Source: Candidatus Gastranaerophilales bacterium (lineage in GTDB: Bacteria; Cyanobacteriota; Vampirovibrionia; Gastranaerophilales; Gastranaerophilaceae). Taken from it: DNA of 34,222 nt. This document shows positions 9,446 to 16,923 of this stretch, in pieces (position 1 is the first letter of the stretch; every line of letters starts with the position of its first letter). The notes under the pieces are model-generated. The model saw nothing but the letters and a program-made list of their open reading frames with translations. It made no database searches and was not told the DNA's origin. The position numbers and the translations under genes are program-made. Location of the stretch: assembly GCA_947630045.1 (NCBI GenBank), contig CANRGC010000017.1:1-34222 (forward strand). Direction: 5' to 3'.

Positions 9446-10528
9446 TTAAAGCGGATTAATAATTTCTTTTGAATAAAAATCAAAGAAAATAAAGTCTTTT
9501 GAATTAAAATAAAAGGTTTTTGAGCCCTCAAGATTTTGATTGCAATTTACAACCGCTTTTAGTTCTTCTTTGTCTTTTTCAAGGTGTAAAACCTTGATTG
9601 CGCCCGTGTTTTCAACAAAATTAATTAAAAATTCTTCTTTAATATCAAACTCATTATTTTCAAGCTTTATATTCTCGGGGCGAATGCCGAGAAAAACCTT
9701 GCTTCTGTCTGATAAAACCTGTTTATAATTACAGGGAATTTTAAATTGAAACATTTTTGTTTTAATTTCATCATTTTCAATTTTTGCTTCAATCAAGTTC
9801 ATCGGGTATGTACCGGAAAATGAAGCAACAAAAGTGTTTTTCGGGGCGTTAAAAATTTCATCCGGCGTTCCCTTTTGAAAAATTTTGCCTTCGTTCAATA
9901 TAACAATCGTATCGCCCATAGTGAGCGCTTCTGTTTGGTCATGGGTAACATAAATAAAGGTTGTGTTTAGTTTTTTGTGAAGTTTTTTAATTTCAACCCT
10001 CATATTTGCTCTTAATTTTGCGTCAAGATTGCTGAGCGGCTCATCCATAAGAAAAATTTTAGCCTCTCTTACAATCGCCCTTCCAAGCGCCACTCTCTGT
10101 CTTTGCCCGCCCGAAAGTTCTTTGGGTTTTCTTTTTAAAAGTTCGTCAAGACCCAAAATTGAAGATGCGTTTTTAACTTTTTCGTCAATTGTTTTTTTAT
10201 CAAGACCTTTTATTTTTAAGGGAAATGCCATATTCTCATAAACGGTCATATGAGGATAAAGCGCATAGCTTTGAAAAACAAAGGCGATATCTCTGTCTTT
10301 TGCCGGCTTTTGAACAACATTTTCATCGTTAATAAAAATTTCACCGCAATCAGGGGTTTCAAGCCCCGCTATCAACCTTAAAAGTGTAGATTTTCCGCAC
10401 CCTGACGCCCCCAAAAGAACACAAAAACTTTTATCTTCTATTTCAAGAGAAATGTTATTCAGAACCTTTTTTGAGCCGCCTTTTGAATTAAAGGTTTTTG
10501 AGATATTTTTAAGAGAAAGTTTTGCCAT
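9446..10528 (-). CDS. ABC transporter ATPase of the MalK/UgpC/MsmX (sugar importer) type
   Basis: Nucleotide-binding subunit of a CUT1-like importer. Over 360 residues: Walker A GASGCGKST at 40-48, Q-loop Q86 (FVFQSYALYPHMTVYEN), signature LSGGQ at 138-142, Walker B IFLMDEP at 158-164, D-loop SNLDA, and H-loop H196 (YVTHDQTEALTM). The C-terminal third from about residue 235 is the MalK-style regulatory/TOBE region (FLGIRPENIKL). No permease or binding-protein gene lies nearby, as for shared MsmX-type ATPases that energise several importers. It starts 3 bp after the stop of the PAS/kinase-like gene, so the two are very likely cotranscribed. Confidence 0.93.
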   Translation of the reverse strand: MAKLSLKNISKTFNSKGGSKKVLNNISLEIEDKSFCVLLGASGCGKSTLLRLIAGLETPDCGEIFINDENVVQKPAKDRDIAFVFQSYALYPHMTVYENMAFPLKIKGLDKKTIDEKVKNASSILGLDELLKRKPKELSGGQRQRVALGRAIVREAKIFLMDEPLSNLDAKLRANMRVEIKKLHKKLNTTFIYVTHDQTEALTMGDTIVILNEGKIFQKGTPDEIFNAPKNTFVASFSGTYPMNLIEAKIENDEIKTKMFQFKIPCNYKQVLSDRSKVFLGIRPENIKLENNEFDIKEEFLINFVENTGAIKVLHLEKDKEELKAVVNCNQNLEGSKTFYFNSKDFIFFDFYSKEIINPL

Positions 10529-10531
10529 AAT

Positions 10532-11665
10532 TTAAGCGTTTTCCATAGGCAAGAGAATTGAAACAAGCGTTCCCTGACTGGGTTTTGAATAAACCCACAT
10601 ATCCCCTTTTAAGTTTTTAACATGTTTTAAAACGAGAGCCAGCGTTATTTTTGCGCTTATTGTTTTTTTGCTCATCTTATCATCCAGATAATACGGATTG
10701 TAAATGTTTTCAAGCGCCCCTTGAGGTAAAACAAAGCCCGAGTCTTTAATTTCAATCAAAGTATATTTTTTTGCGGTATCTTCGTTCGGATTTTCAAAAT
10801 CTTTTAATTCCAGAAATTCAATTGGCGGGTTGCCCGCATTTAAGCTGATTGTACCTATATCGGTTAATTTAAGCGAAATATCAAGAACATTTTTTACAAG
10901 AATTTCAACTGCAACAGGGTCAGTTTTTGCGCTTCTTGTGTCAAAAGAAGTTAAATCGTATGAATAGTTAAGCTTTTTTTTGGCAAACGGGGCTTCATAC
11001 CCTTTGGCAATATTACTCAACAAATCAGCCATATCGATATTTTTGTTTTCATATTGATAGAGATTTGATTCAACTTCAAAATATTTAAAAAGTTTTTCAA
11101 GATCATATAAAAGTTCGTTTGAATTTTTGTTTATAATGCTTACATATTTTGACTGTTTATCGTTCAATTCTCCGACAACGCCGTCATTTAAGGCTTTTGA
11201 AAAACTCGTAACCGAATTTAAAAGGTTGAAAAATTCGCCCGATATGCCCGTTAAAAATGAATTTTTCTCGTCAATTATTTTTTTTGCAATTTCATATTCA
11301 CCGTTGACCATATTCTGGTGTTTATAATTTGCGGTTATATCACGAATTGAAACGTAAACTTTTTCTAAGTCTTCGCTTTTTGCGGCGCTGATTTCAACAA
11401 AAAGGTCTTCTTTTTTGGGGTTTGCCGCCTTTGTAACGGCACTTTGGGAGTTTTGAATTAACTTATTTAAAAGAACCGAACCCCCTTGAACATATTGCGA
11501 AAAATATGAACCGACAAGGTCAAGCTTTGAAAAGCCCAAAATTTGAAGCGCTTTGGCATTAACATCCAAAATTTTTCCGTCCATGGAAACAAGAACTATT
11601 CCGTCAGGAAAAATTTCAAATATGTCTTCTTTTTTAGGCCTTTTAAAAAGTGAAAAAAGGTTCAT
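10532..11665 (-). CDS. PAS-domain histidine-kinase-like protein, probable pseudokinase
   Basis: Cytoplasmic, 377 residues. An N-terminal PAS domain covers about 14-115 (IFPDGIVLVSMDGKILDVNA; VSIRDIT at its end). A HisKA-like dimerisation helix pair runs about 130-200, with an ATPase-like domain from about 245. The domain order and spacing match sensor kinases (KNSFLTGISGEFFNLLNSV against the usual FLANMSHELRTPLN), but the acceptor His is Gly143. The Mg-binding N-box Asn is replaced (KNVLDISLKLT, Ile263), and the G2 loop GTGLGL is lost, while the G1 remnant DSG remains at 308-310. ATP binding and autophosphorylation are therefore doubtful. A PAS-controlled scaffold or partner of the ABC ATPase translated next to it is possible. 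Confidence 0.8.
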   Translation of the reverse strand: MNLFSLFKRPKKEDIFEIFPDGIVLVSMDGKILDVNAKALQILGFSKLDLVGSYFSQYVQGGSVLLNKLIQNSQSAVTKAANPKKEDLFVEISAAKSEDLEKVYVSIRDITANYKHQNMVNGEYEIAKKIIDEKNSFLTGISGEFFNLLNSVTSFSKALNDGVVGELNDKQSKYVSIINKNSNELLYDLEKLFKYFEVESNLYQYENKNIDMADLLSNIAKGYEAPFAKKKLNYSYDLTSFDTRSAKTDPVAVEILVKNVLDISLKLTDIGTISLNAGNPPIEFLELKDFENPNEDTAKKYTLIEIKDSGFVLPQGALENIYNPYYLDDKMSKKTISAKITLALVLKHVKNLKGDMWVYSKPSQGTLVSILLPMENA

Positions 11666-11679
11666 TTTTATTCCAATAT

Positions 11680-11691
11680 CAGTAATTACTG
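11680..11691. promoter_or_regulatory. Perfect 12-bp palindrome in a divergent intergenic region
   Basis: CAGTAATTACTG is perfectly self-complementary. It lies 15 bp upstream of the start codon of the PAS/kinase-like gene and about 53 bp upstream of the lpd -35. That position suits an operator for the minus-strand gene. No cognate regulator can be named. Confidence 0.4.
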
Positions 11692-11743
11692 AAATAATGT
11701 TACCACAAGGGTAAAAAATTTCAAATTTATTACACCATTTTAA

Positions 11744-11772
11744 TTAGAAAAAACAGGTTTTTATGTTAGAAT
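11744..11772 (+). promoter_or_regulatory. Extended -10 promoter giving a predicted leaderless lpd mRNA
   Basis: TTAGAA (11744-11749) and TAGAAT (11767-11772) are exactly 17 bp apart, and TGT precedes the -10, giving TGnTAGAAT. Six T residues separate the -10 from the ATG at 11779, so the usual start distance puts transcription initiation at or within a base or two of the A of the start codon. No Shine-Dalgarno sequence exists upstream, which agrees. Confidence 0.55.
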
Positions 11773-11778
11773 TTTTTT

Positions 11779-13056
11779 ATGAGAGAAATATATGATTTAA
11801 TCATAGTCGGGCTTGGACCTGCGGGAATTAAAGCGGCAAGCGAGGCTTTAGAAAACGGATTAAAGGTTTTGGCTTTTGAAAAAAATCAAATTGGCGGAAC
11901 ATGCCTGAATAAAGGCTGCATTCCGACAAAAGCCATTTTACACTCCGCTGAAATTTTTAATGAAATTAAAAATTGTGAAAAAAACGGCATAAAATTAAGC
12001 GGTAGTCTTGAAATTGACTATAAAAAAATTATTGAAAACAAAAATTTAATCGTTCAAAAGCTTTCAAAGGCGGCATGTTCAGAACTTGTGAAAAAAGGTC
12101 TTGAAATTATTTATGAAGAAGCGGAAATAAATTTTGAAACCCTCTGTGTTAACGGCAGATACGGGAAAAATATAATTTGCGCAACCGGTTCAAAGCCTTA
12201 TGAGCTGCCTTTTTTGCCATTTGACGGAAAAGATGTTTTAAGTTCGGATGATATTTTAAACCTTGAATATCTTCCAAACTCTATTGTAATAATCGGTTCG
12301 GGCGCAATCGGAATTGAATGGGCAAGAATTTTATCAGACTTTAACACAGACGTTACCATTGTTGAAAAGGCGGAAAACCTTCTTCCTTTAATGGATATAG
12401 ACATTCAAAAAAGAATAACGAGAATTTTCAAACAGAAAAGAATTAAAATTTATACCGGTTGCGGTGCAAAAAGCTTTAAACAAGGTGTTTTAACTCTTGA
12501 TGACGGCACAACAATCAATACGGAAAAAGTTCTTGTTGCCACGGGAAGGCAAAAACTTCTTGACGAAAGGCTTAAGGTTAATTCGGACTTTACAACGAAT
12601 TATAAAAATGTTTATGCAACAGGGGATTTGGCTTGCGGCAAAATGCTTGCGCATGGCGCTTCTTATCAGGCGCATATTGTTATCGGAAAAATCTTGGGCA
12701 AAAATATTGCATCTTATGAAGATGAAAAAATTCCCTCTGTCGTATACGGCACGCCAGAAATTGCTTCTGTCGGGATAAACGAACAAGACGCCCCGCAAAA
12801 TTGTAAAATCTATAATTTGCCGATTTCATATCTTCCAAAATCGTGGTGTGATAATAAAATTGACGGCTTTGTCAAAATTATTTCCCAAAACGGTGTTATA
12901 AAAGGCGCACACATTGTCTCGCCCGAAGCTTCAAGCCTTATCGGGCAAATTCAAATTTTAATGAATAAAGAAGTTTCAATTGATGAAATAAAAGATATGG
13001 TTTTTGCTCACCCTACATATTCCGAAGGGATTTTAGAGGCGGTTTTAAATGGATAA
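11779..13056 (+). CDS. lpdA: Dihydrolipoamide dehydrogenase (E3) family flavoprotein
   Basis: Oxidises dihydrolipoyl groups of 2-oxoacid dehydrogenase or glycine-cleavage complexes with NAD+ via FAD and a redox disulfide. Marks: FAD-binding GLGPAG 11-16; disulfide C42/C47 in GGTCLNKGCIPTKA; NAD-binding GSGAIG 173-178; the FAD motif YATGD 279-283; and the C-terminal HPTYSE with catalytic H411 and E416. At 425 residues it is shorter than the usual 460-475, mainly in the first FAD domain around 105-135. The overlap with the lipoyl synthase gene supports E3 over glutathione or mercuric reductase. No E1, E2 or GcvH gene is in the window, so its complex is encoded elsewhere. Confidence 0.92.
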   Translation: MREIYDLIIVGLGPAGIKAASEALENGLKVLAFEKNQIGGTCLNKGCIPTKAILHSAEIFNEIKNCEKNGIKLSGSLEIDYKKIIENKNLIVQKLSKAACSELVKKGLEIIYEEAEINFETLCVNGRYGKNIICATGSKPYELPFLPFDGKDVLSSDDILNLEYLPNSIVIIGSGAIGIEWARILSDFNTDVTIVEKAENLLPLMDIDIQKRITRIFKQKRIKIYTGCGAKSFKQGVLTLDDGTTINTEKVLVATGRQKLLDERLKVNSDFTTNYKNVYATGDLACGKMLAHGASYQAHIVIGKILGKNIASYEDEKIPSVVYGTPEIASVGINEQDAPQNCKIYNLPISYLPKSWCDNKIDGFVKIISQNGVIKGAHIVSPEASSLIGQIQILMNKEVSIDEIKDMVFAHPTYSEGILEAVLNG

Positions 13057-13927
13057 AATTTTAAGACTGCCCGATTATCTGAAACGCCCGATTGCAAGCC
13101 TTGACAACAAAGAAAATAAAAGGGTGAAAAATATTCTTTCAAAATATAATTTAAACACCGTCTGCGACGGCGCAAGGTGTCCGAATAAAAGCGTGTGCTA
13201 CGGGTGTTTAACCGCAACATTTCTCATAATGGGAAAAACCTGCACAAGAAATTGCAGATTTTGTAATATTTCTCCTTCATATCCCCTTCCGTTAGATGAA
13301 AACGAGCCTAAAAACGTTGCTTGCGCAGTAAAAGAGCTTAATTTAGACTATGTTGTTATAACATCAGTTACAAGAGATGACCTTGAAGACGGCGGAGCAA
13401 AACACTTTAAAAAGACAATTGATGAAATCAGAAAACTCAAGCCTCTAACCAAAATTGAAATTTTAACTCCCGATTTTAAGGGGGATAAAAAGGCGCTTGA
13501 TATAATAATCGAAAGCATGCCGGATGTTTTTAACCACAATGTCGAAACCGTTCCTTCTTTATATAAAAAAGCACGCCCGCAAGCAATTTATAAAAGGTCA
13601 TTAGAGGTTTTATCTTATATTAAAAAAAATTCCTCCGGCATTATAACTAAAACGGGCATTATGACAGGGCTTGGCGAAACGGAAGAAGAAATAATTCAAA
13701 CAATAAAAGATATTAAAGAGGCAAATGTTGACATTTTGACAATCGGACAATACATTCGCCCCTCGGTTAAACATCTTCCCGTTATAAAATATTATAAAGA
13801 GGACGAGTTTGAAAAATTAAGACAAATTGCACTTGATACTGGAATTAAAGCCTGTGTGTCGTCCCCGCTTGCAAGAAGCAGCTATAGAGCCCATGAAACT
13901 TATAACGAAATAAAAAATCAAATCTAA
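13049..13927 (+). CDS. lipA: Lipoyl synthase (radical SAM)
   Basis: Inserts two sulfurs into octanoyl groups on lipoyl domains, consuming its auxiliary iron-sulfur cluster. In the 292-residue protein the auxiliary-cluster cysteines C39, C44 and C50 form CX4CX5C (CDGARCPNKSVC). The radical-SAM cluster cysteines C65, C69 and C72 form CX3CX2C (CTRNCRFC). The conserved C-terminal RSSY (276-279) supplies the serine ligand. It starts inside the last codons of lpdA (8-bp overlap), so the enzyme that makes the cofactor is coupled to the one that reoxidises it. No octanoyl-transferase gene (lipB/lipM) or lipoate ligase gene is nearby. Confidence 0.97.
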   Translation: MDKILRLPDYLKRPIASLDNKENKRVKNILSKYNLNTVCDGARCPNKSVCYGCLTATFLIMGKTCTRNCRFCNISPSYPLPLDENEPKNVACAVKELNLDYVVITSVTRDDLEDGGAKHFKKTIDEIRKLKPLTKIEILTPDFKGDKKALDIIIESMPDVFNHNVETVPSLYKKARPQAIYKRSLEVLSYIKKNSSGIITKTGIMTGLGETEEEIIQTIKDIKEANVDILTIGQYIRPSVKHLPVIKYYKEDEFEKLRQIALDTGIKACVSSPLARSSYRAHETYNEIKNQI

Positions 13928-13962
13928 AACCTTTAAAACATTTTTCTCTTTTATTACAAATA

Positions 13963-13990
13963 TTGAGTTTTTGAGCAAAAATATGATAAA
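13963..13990 (+). promoter_or_regulatory. Candidate promoter for the flavodoxin/reductase pair
   Basis: TTGAGT (13963-13968) and GATAAA (13985-13990) are 16 bp apart, upstream of the flavodoxin gene. The leader would carry a GGAG ribosome-binding site at about 14061. The match is modest; readthrough from lipA is also possible, as no terminator is seen after 13927. Confidence 0.35.
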
Positions 13991-14071
13991 ATCGGATATT
14001 ACAAAAGCTGAAATTTATTTTTTGGGATTTGTGATTTTAAAAATACGGTTATTAAATAGCGGAGAAAAAGC

Positions 14072-14578
14072 ATGACTGAAACAGACGGAGTTCACAAAAA
14101 AATTCTTGTCGCATTTTTTTCAAGATTAGGCGGACAATATGGAGTTAAGAACATTACAAAAGGCAACACGGCAATTATAGCCGAGATGATTGCCAAAAAA
14201 ACTAACGGCGATTTGTTTGAAATTGAAGTCGAAGACGATGATTATCCGATGTCTTACGAAGCGCTTGTCGAATATGCAAAAAACGAAAAAGAGCACAATT
14301 ATAGACCCGAACTTAAAGCCAAAGTTGAAAACTTTGATGATTACGACACCGTCTTTTTAGGATATCCAAACTGGTGGGGCGATTTACCCATGCCGGTTTA
14401 CAGCTTTATTGAAAGTCACGATTTGTCAAATAAAAAAGTTTACCATTTTTGCACCCACGAGGGTTCAGGCTATGTTAAAGAAGGTTTTTCAATTTACGGT
14501 CATATTGCACAGGAAAGACCCGAAGAAGCCGACAAAAAAGTTACCGATTGGCTTATAAAACAAGGCTTTTTAAACTAA
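14072..14578 (+). CDS. Flavodoxin-like protein (Flavodoxin_4 type)
   Basis: 168 residues with a flavodoxin fold: first strand KILVAFFSRLGG, then the phosphate-binding loop ITKGNTAIIAEMIAKKTNGDLFEIE. The FMN-stacking segment DTVFLGYPNWWGDLPMPVYSF is typical of this family, and the last FMN loop is HEGSGYV. Such proteins are used as electron carriers or quinone/FMN reductases. A GGAG ribosome-binding site precedes the ATG. It is 9 bp upstream of a second flavin protein gene and shares its transcript; the two may form an electron-transfer pair. Confidence 0.88.
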   Translation: MTETDGVHKKILVAFFSRLGGQYGVKNITKGNTAIIAEMIAKKTNGDLFEIEVEDDDYPMSYEALVEYAKNEKEHNYRPELKAKVENFDDYDTVFLGYPNWWGDLPMPVYSFIESHDLSNKKVYHFCTHEGSGYVKEGFSIYGHIAQERPEEADKKVTDWLIKQGFLN

Positions 14579-14587
14579 GGAGAAAAA

Positions 14588-15223
14588 ATGAAAGTATTAA
14601 TGTTTAACGGTTCACCTCACAAAGAAGGTTGTACATATACAGCTTTAAATGAAATTGCAAAAACGCTTGAAGAAGAAGGAATACAATCAACGATATATCA
14701 TGTGGGCAATAAACCGATAGGCTCTTGCAGGGCTTGCGGCGCTTGTTCCAAACTCGGAAAGTGTGTAATGGATGACGGGGTTAACGAGTTTGTAGACCTT
14801 GCAAAAGATTATGACGCCTTTATCTTGGCTTCTCCCGTACATTACGCTTCCGCAAGCGGAGCATGCACGGCATTTTTGGACAGAGCGTTTTTTGTTGCTT
14901 TCAGAAGCGGCAGAGGAGATGTCTTTGCTCATAAAGCCGGAGCCGCCGTTGCAAGCGCAAGAAGGGCGGGAACAACAGCCACGCTTGATCAGTTAAATAA
15001 ATATTTTACAATCTCTCAAATGCCTGTTATTTCGGGAAGATATTGGAATATGGTTCATGGAAGCACCCCTGAAGAAGTTAAACAAGATATCGAAGGGCTT
15101 CAAAACATGAGATTTCTTGCAAGAAACCTTGCTTGGCACCTTAAATGTCTTGAGGCGGGCAAAAAAGCGGGGGTTGAAATGCCCAAAAGTGAGGATGTTA
15201 CGTTTACAAACTTTATAAGATAA
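14588..15223 (+). CDS. Iron-sulfur flavoprotein-like NAD(P)H-dependent FMN reductase
   Basis: 211 residues, flavodoxin-like fold. The N-terminus MKVLMFNGSPHKEGCTYTAL is the FMN phosphate-binding loop of the NADPH-dependent FMN reductase family. A compact cysteine motif CX2CX2CX5C (CRACGACSKLGKC, about residues 44-56) matches the [4Fe-4S]-binding motif of archaeal and clostridial iron-sulfur flavoproteins. The segment FILASPVHYASASGACTAFLDR contacts the flavin. AAGGAG lies directly upstream. Cotranscribed with the flavodoxin, it is probably a reductive or oxygen/peroxide-detoxifying electron-transfer enzyme of anaerobes; the substrate is unknown. Confidence 0.85.
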   Translation: MKVLMFNGSPHKEGCTYTALNEIAKTLEEEGIQSTIYHVGNKPIGSCRACGACSKLGKCVMDDGVNEFVDLAKDYDAFILASPVHYASASGACTAFLDRAFFVAFRSGRGDVFAHKAGAAVASARRAGTTATLDQLNKYFTISQMPVISGRYWNMVHGSTPEEVKQDIEGLQNMRFLARNLAWHLKCLEAGKKAGVEMPKSEDVTFTNFIR

Positions 15224-15226
15224 CTT

Positions 15227-15260
15227 AAAAGCCCGCACCAAACGGGCTTTTTGGGTTTTT
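15227..15260 (+). terminator. Intrinsic terminator after the flavin-protein pair
   Basis: AAAAGCCCG (15227-15235) and CGGGCTTTT (15243-15251) form a 9-bp stem with a 7-nt loop. A T-rich run to 15260 follows. It begins right after the reductase stop codon. Confidence 0.9.
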
Positions 15261-15267
15261 AATTTTA

Positions 15268-15276
15268 TGTTACAAT
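15268..15276 (+). promoter_or_regulatory. Candidate extended -10 promoter of the glycosyltransferase fusion gene
   Basis: TGTTACAAT is an extended -10 (TGn plus TACAAT) placed so that the transcript would begin just before the AAAGGAG ribosome-binding site of the gene at 15296. There is no good -35, which extended -10 promoters can tolerate. Confidence 0.4.
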
Positions 15277-15295
15277 TGGCGATAAAGGAGATTAA

Positions 15296-16840
15296 ATGGA
15301 AAAGCCGATTTTATCAATTTGTATACCGACTTATGAAAGAGCCGAATATTTAAAGGCAACTTTGGAAATGCTTACAAATGATGAGGCGTTCAAAAATTCA
15401 AATGATATCCAAATAGTAATCTCCGATAATTGTTCAAATGACGACACTCAAGAGGTTTGCAAAAACTATATAAACAGTTTCCCCGAAAAAATTAAATATT
15501 ACAGACAAAAAGAAAACATAAAAGATAAAAATTTTATACAGGTTTTAAATCTTGCGGACGGGATATATGCCAAATTAAGCAACGACACCGTTTTTTATAA
15601 TTATGGAAGCCTTCATAAAATTGTCGAATTTTTAAAAAACCAAGATTCCGATGTTATCTTTTTCAAAAACACGGGCGAAATCATGCAAGATTTAACTTGC
15701 CGCAAATATAATAACGCAGACGATATCATAAATGACTTAAGCTATCAGAGCACTTGGATTGCAGGGCTTTGTGTCAAGGTTGAAAAATACAGACAATTAA
15801 AAGAACCTGACAGATTTTCCGACCTTAATTTCGCTCAGGTGGATATCATCATAAGAATGGCGCAAAATTCCTGTGTGGTTGAAGGTGCGGTTATGGATGT
15901 TATTTCCGTTCACAAAAAATCAGGATACAACGTAACTCATTTTTTTGGCTTAAATCTTTTGGAAATTCTAAATTGCGAGGTCAAAGAAAACAGAATTTCC
16001 AAAAAAACATTTGAAACTTTCATAAAAAGAATTCTTTTGGAACACACAAACTATTTTTATTTTGATTATCATAACAACTTTAGCTTTAAAAAAGACGGTT
16101 ATTTTAAATATATGATGAAATATTATAAATTTAAGCCGTATTTTTATATTGATTACATAAAATATATGCTAAAGCCGCTCATAAAAGCTATTTTTTATGT
16201 TGATAAAAATGAAACCATAAGCAAATATAAGCTTTTTAACATTACGATTGCAAGCGTAAAAAGAAAGAAAAGACACCCCAAAAACAAGCTCATTTCTTTA
16301 AAAACGCCCGCAAATAAAGACAGAATAATTGTCGGCAAATATTCTTACGGCGAAATTGACGCAACTTTTTCAACTTCATGCCCGTATAAGCTCTATATCG
16401 GAAACTTTTGTTCAATTGCAGCCGGTGCAAAATTTATTGTATCTTCCCAATATCAATACAATTGCCTTTCTACCTTTCCTTTTAGGGCGAAAATGCTCGG
16501 ATATAAAGGAGAAACCTGTTTTAAAGGCAATATTGTTTTGAAAGACGATGTATGGATTAGCGCAAATTCAATCATTATGGGCGGAGTTGTTATAAATCAA
16601 GGGGCAATTATTGCAGCTGGAAGCGTTGTTACGGAAGATGTTCCCCCATACGCAATTGTCGGCGGAAACCCCGCAAAGGTTATTAAATATCGTTTTGAAC
16701 CTGAAATTATAGAAAAACTTTTAAAATTTGATTTTTCAAAACTTACAAAAGAAAAAGCGGAAAAACTTTCAAACAGGCTCTATAAAGAGATTACAAAAGA
16801 AAATGTCGACATTCTTTTGGAAGAATTTTCAAAAGCTTAA
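15296..16840 (+). CDS. Family-2 glycosyltransferase fused to a hexapeptide-repeat acetyltransferase
   Basis: A 514-residue two-domain protein. Residues 1-230 are a GT-A (GT2) domain: [22 protein letters not shown] and [16 protein letters not shown] near the nucleotide-sugar site. Residues 340-475 are a left-handed beta-helix of the XAT/CatB-like family: [68 protein letters not shown]. The two activities would join a sugar and acylate it, suiting surface polysaccharide synthesis. In the acyltransferase the usual His before the S-T-[YF]-P-F signature is Gln387 ([14 protein letters not shown]), so that half may be inactive or use another base. AAAGGAG sets the start. It stands alone, without a polysaccharide cluster. 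Confidence 0.88.
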   Translation: MEKPILSICIPTYERAEYLKATLEMLTNDEAFKNSNDIQIVISDNCSNDDTQEVCKNYINSFPEKIKYYRQKENIKDKNFIQVLNLADGIYAKLSNDTVFYNYGSLHKIVEFLKNQDSDVIFFKNTGEIMQDLTCRKYNNADDIINDLSYQSTWIAGLCVKVEKYRQLKEPDRFSDLNFAQVDIIIRMAQNSCVVEGAVMDVISVHKKSGYNVTHFFGLNLLEILNCEVKENRISKKTFETFIKRILLEHTNYFYFDYHNNFSFKKDGYFKYMMKYYKFKPYFYIDYIKYMLKPLIKAIFYVDKNETISKYKLFNITIASVKRKKRHPKNKLISLKTPANKDRIIVGKYSYGEIDATFSTSCPYKLYIGNFCSIAAGAKFIVSSQYQYNCLSTFPFRAKMLGYKGETCFKGNIVLKDDVWISANSIIMGGVVINQGAIIAAGSVVTEDVPPYAIVGGNPAKVIKYRFEPEIIEKLLKFDFSKLTKEKAEKLSNRLYKEITKENVDILLEEFSKA

Positions 16841-16923
16841 ATATCAAAAGTTTAAATTTTTGTAATAATTTAGCAATTTTGAATTTTGAGAAGCATTAAT
16901 GACTTTGTAAAAAAGAGAAGATT

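Noticed and set aside
13983-14075. 30-codon frame overlapping the flavodoxin start (ATGA)
   Set aside because: No ribosome-binding site, and its beginning coincides with the likely -10 region. The overlap could be chance; not enough to call a gene.
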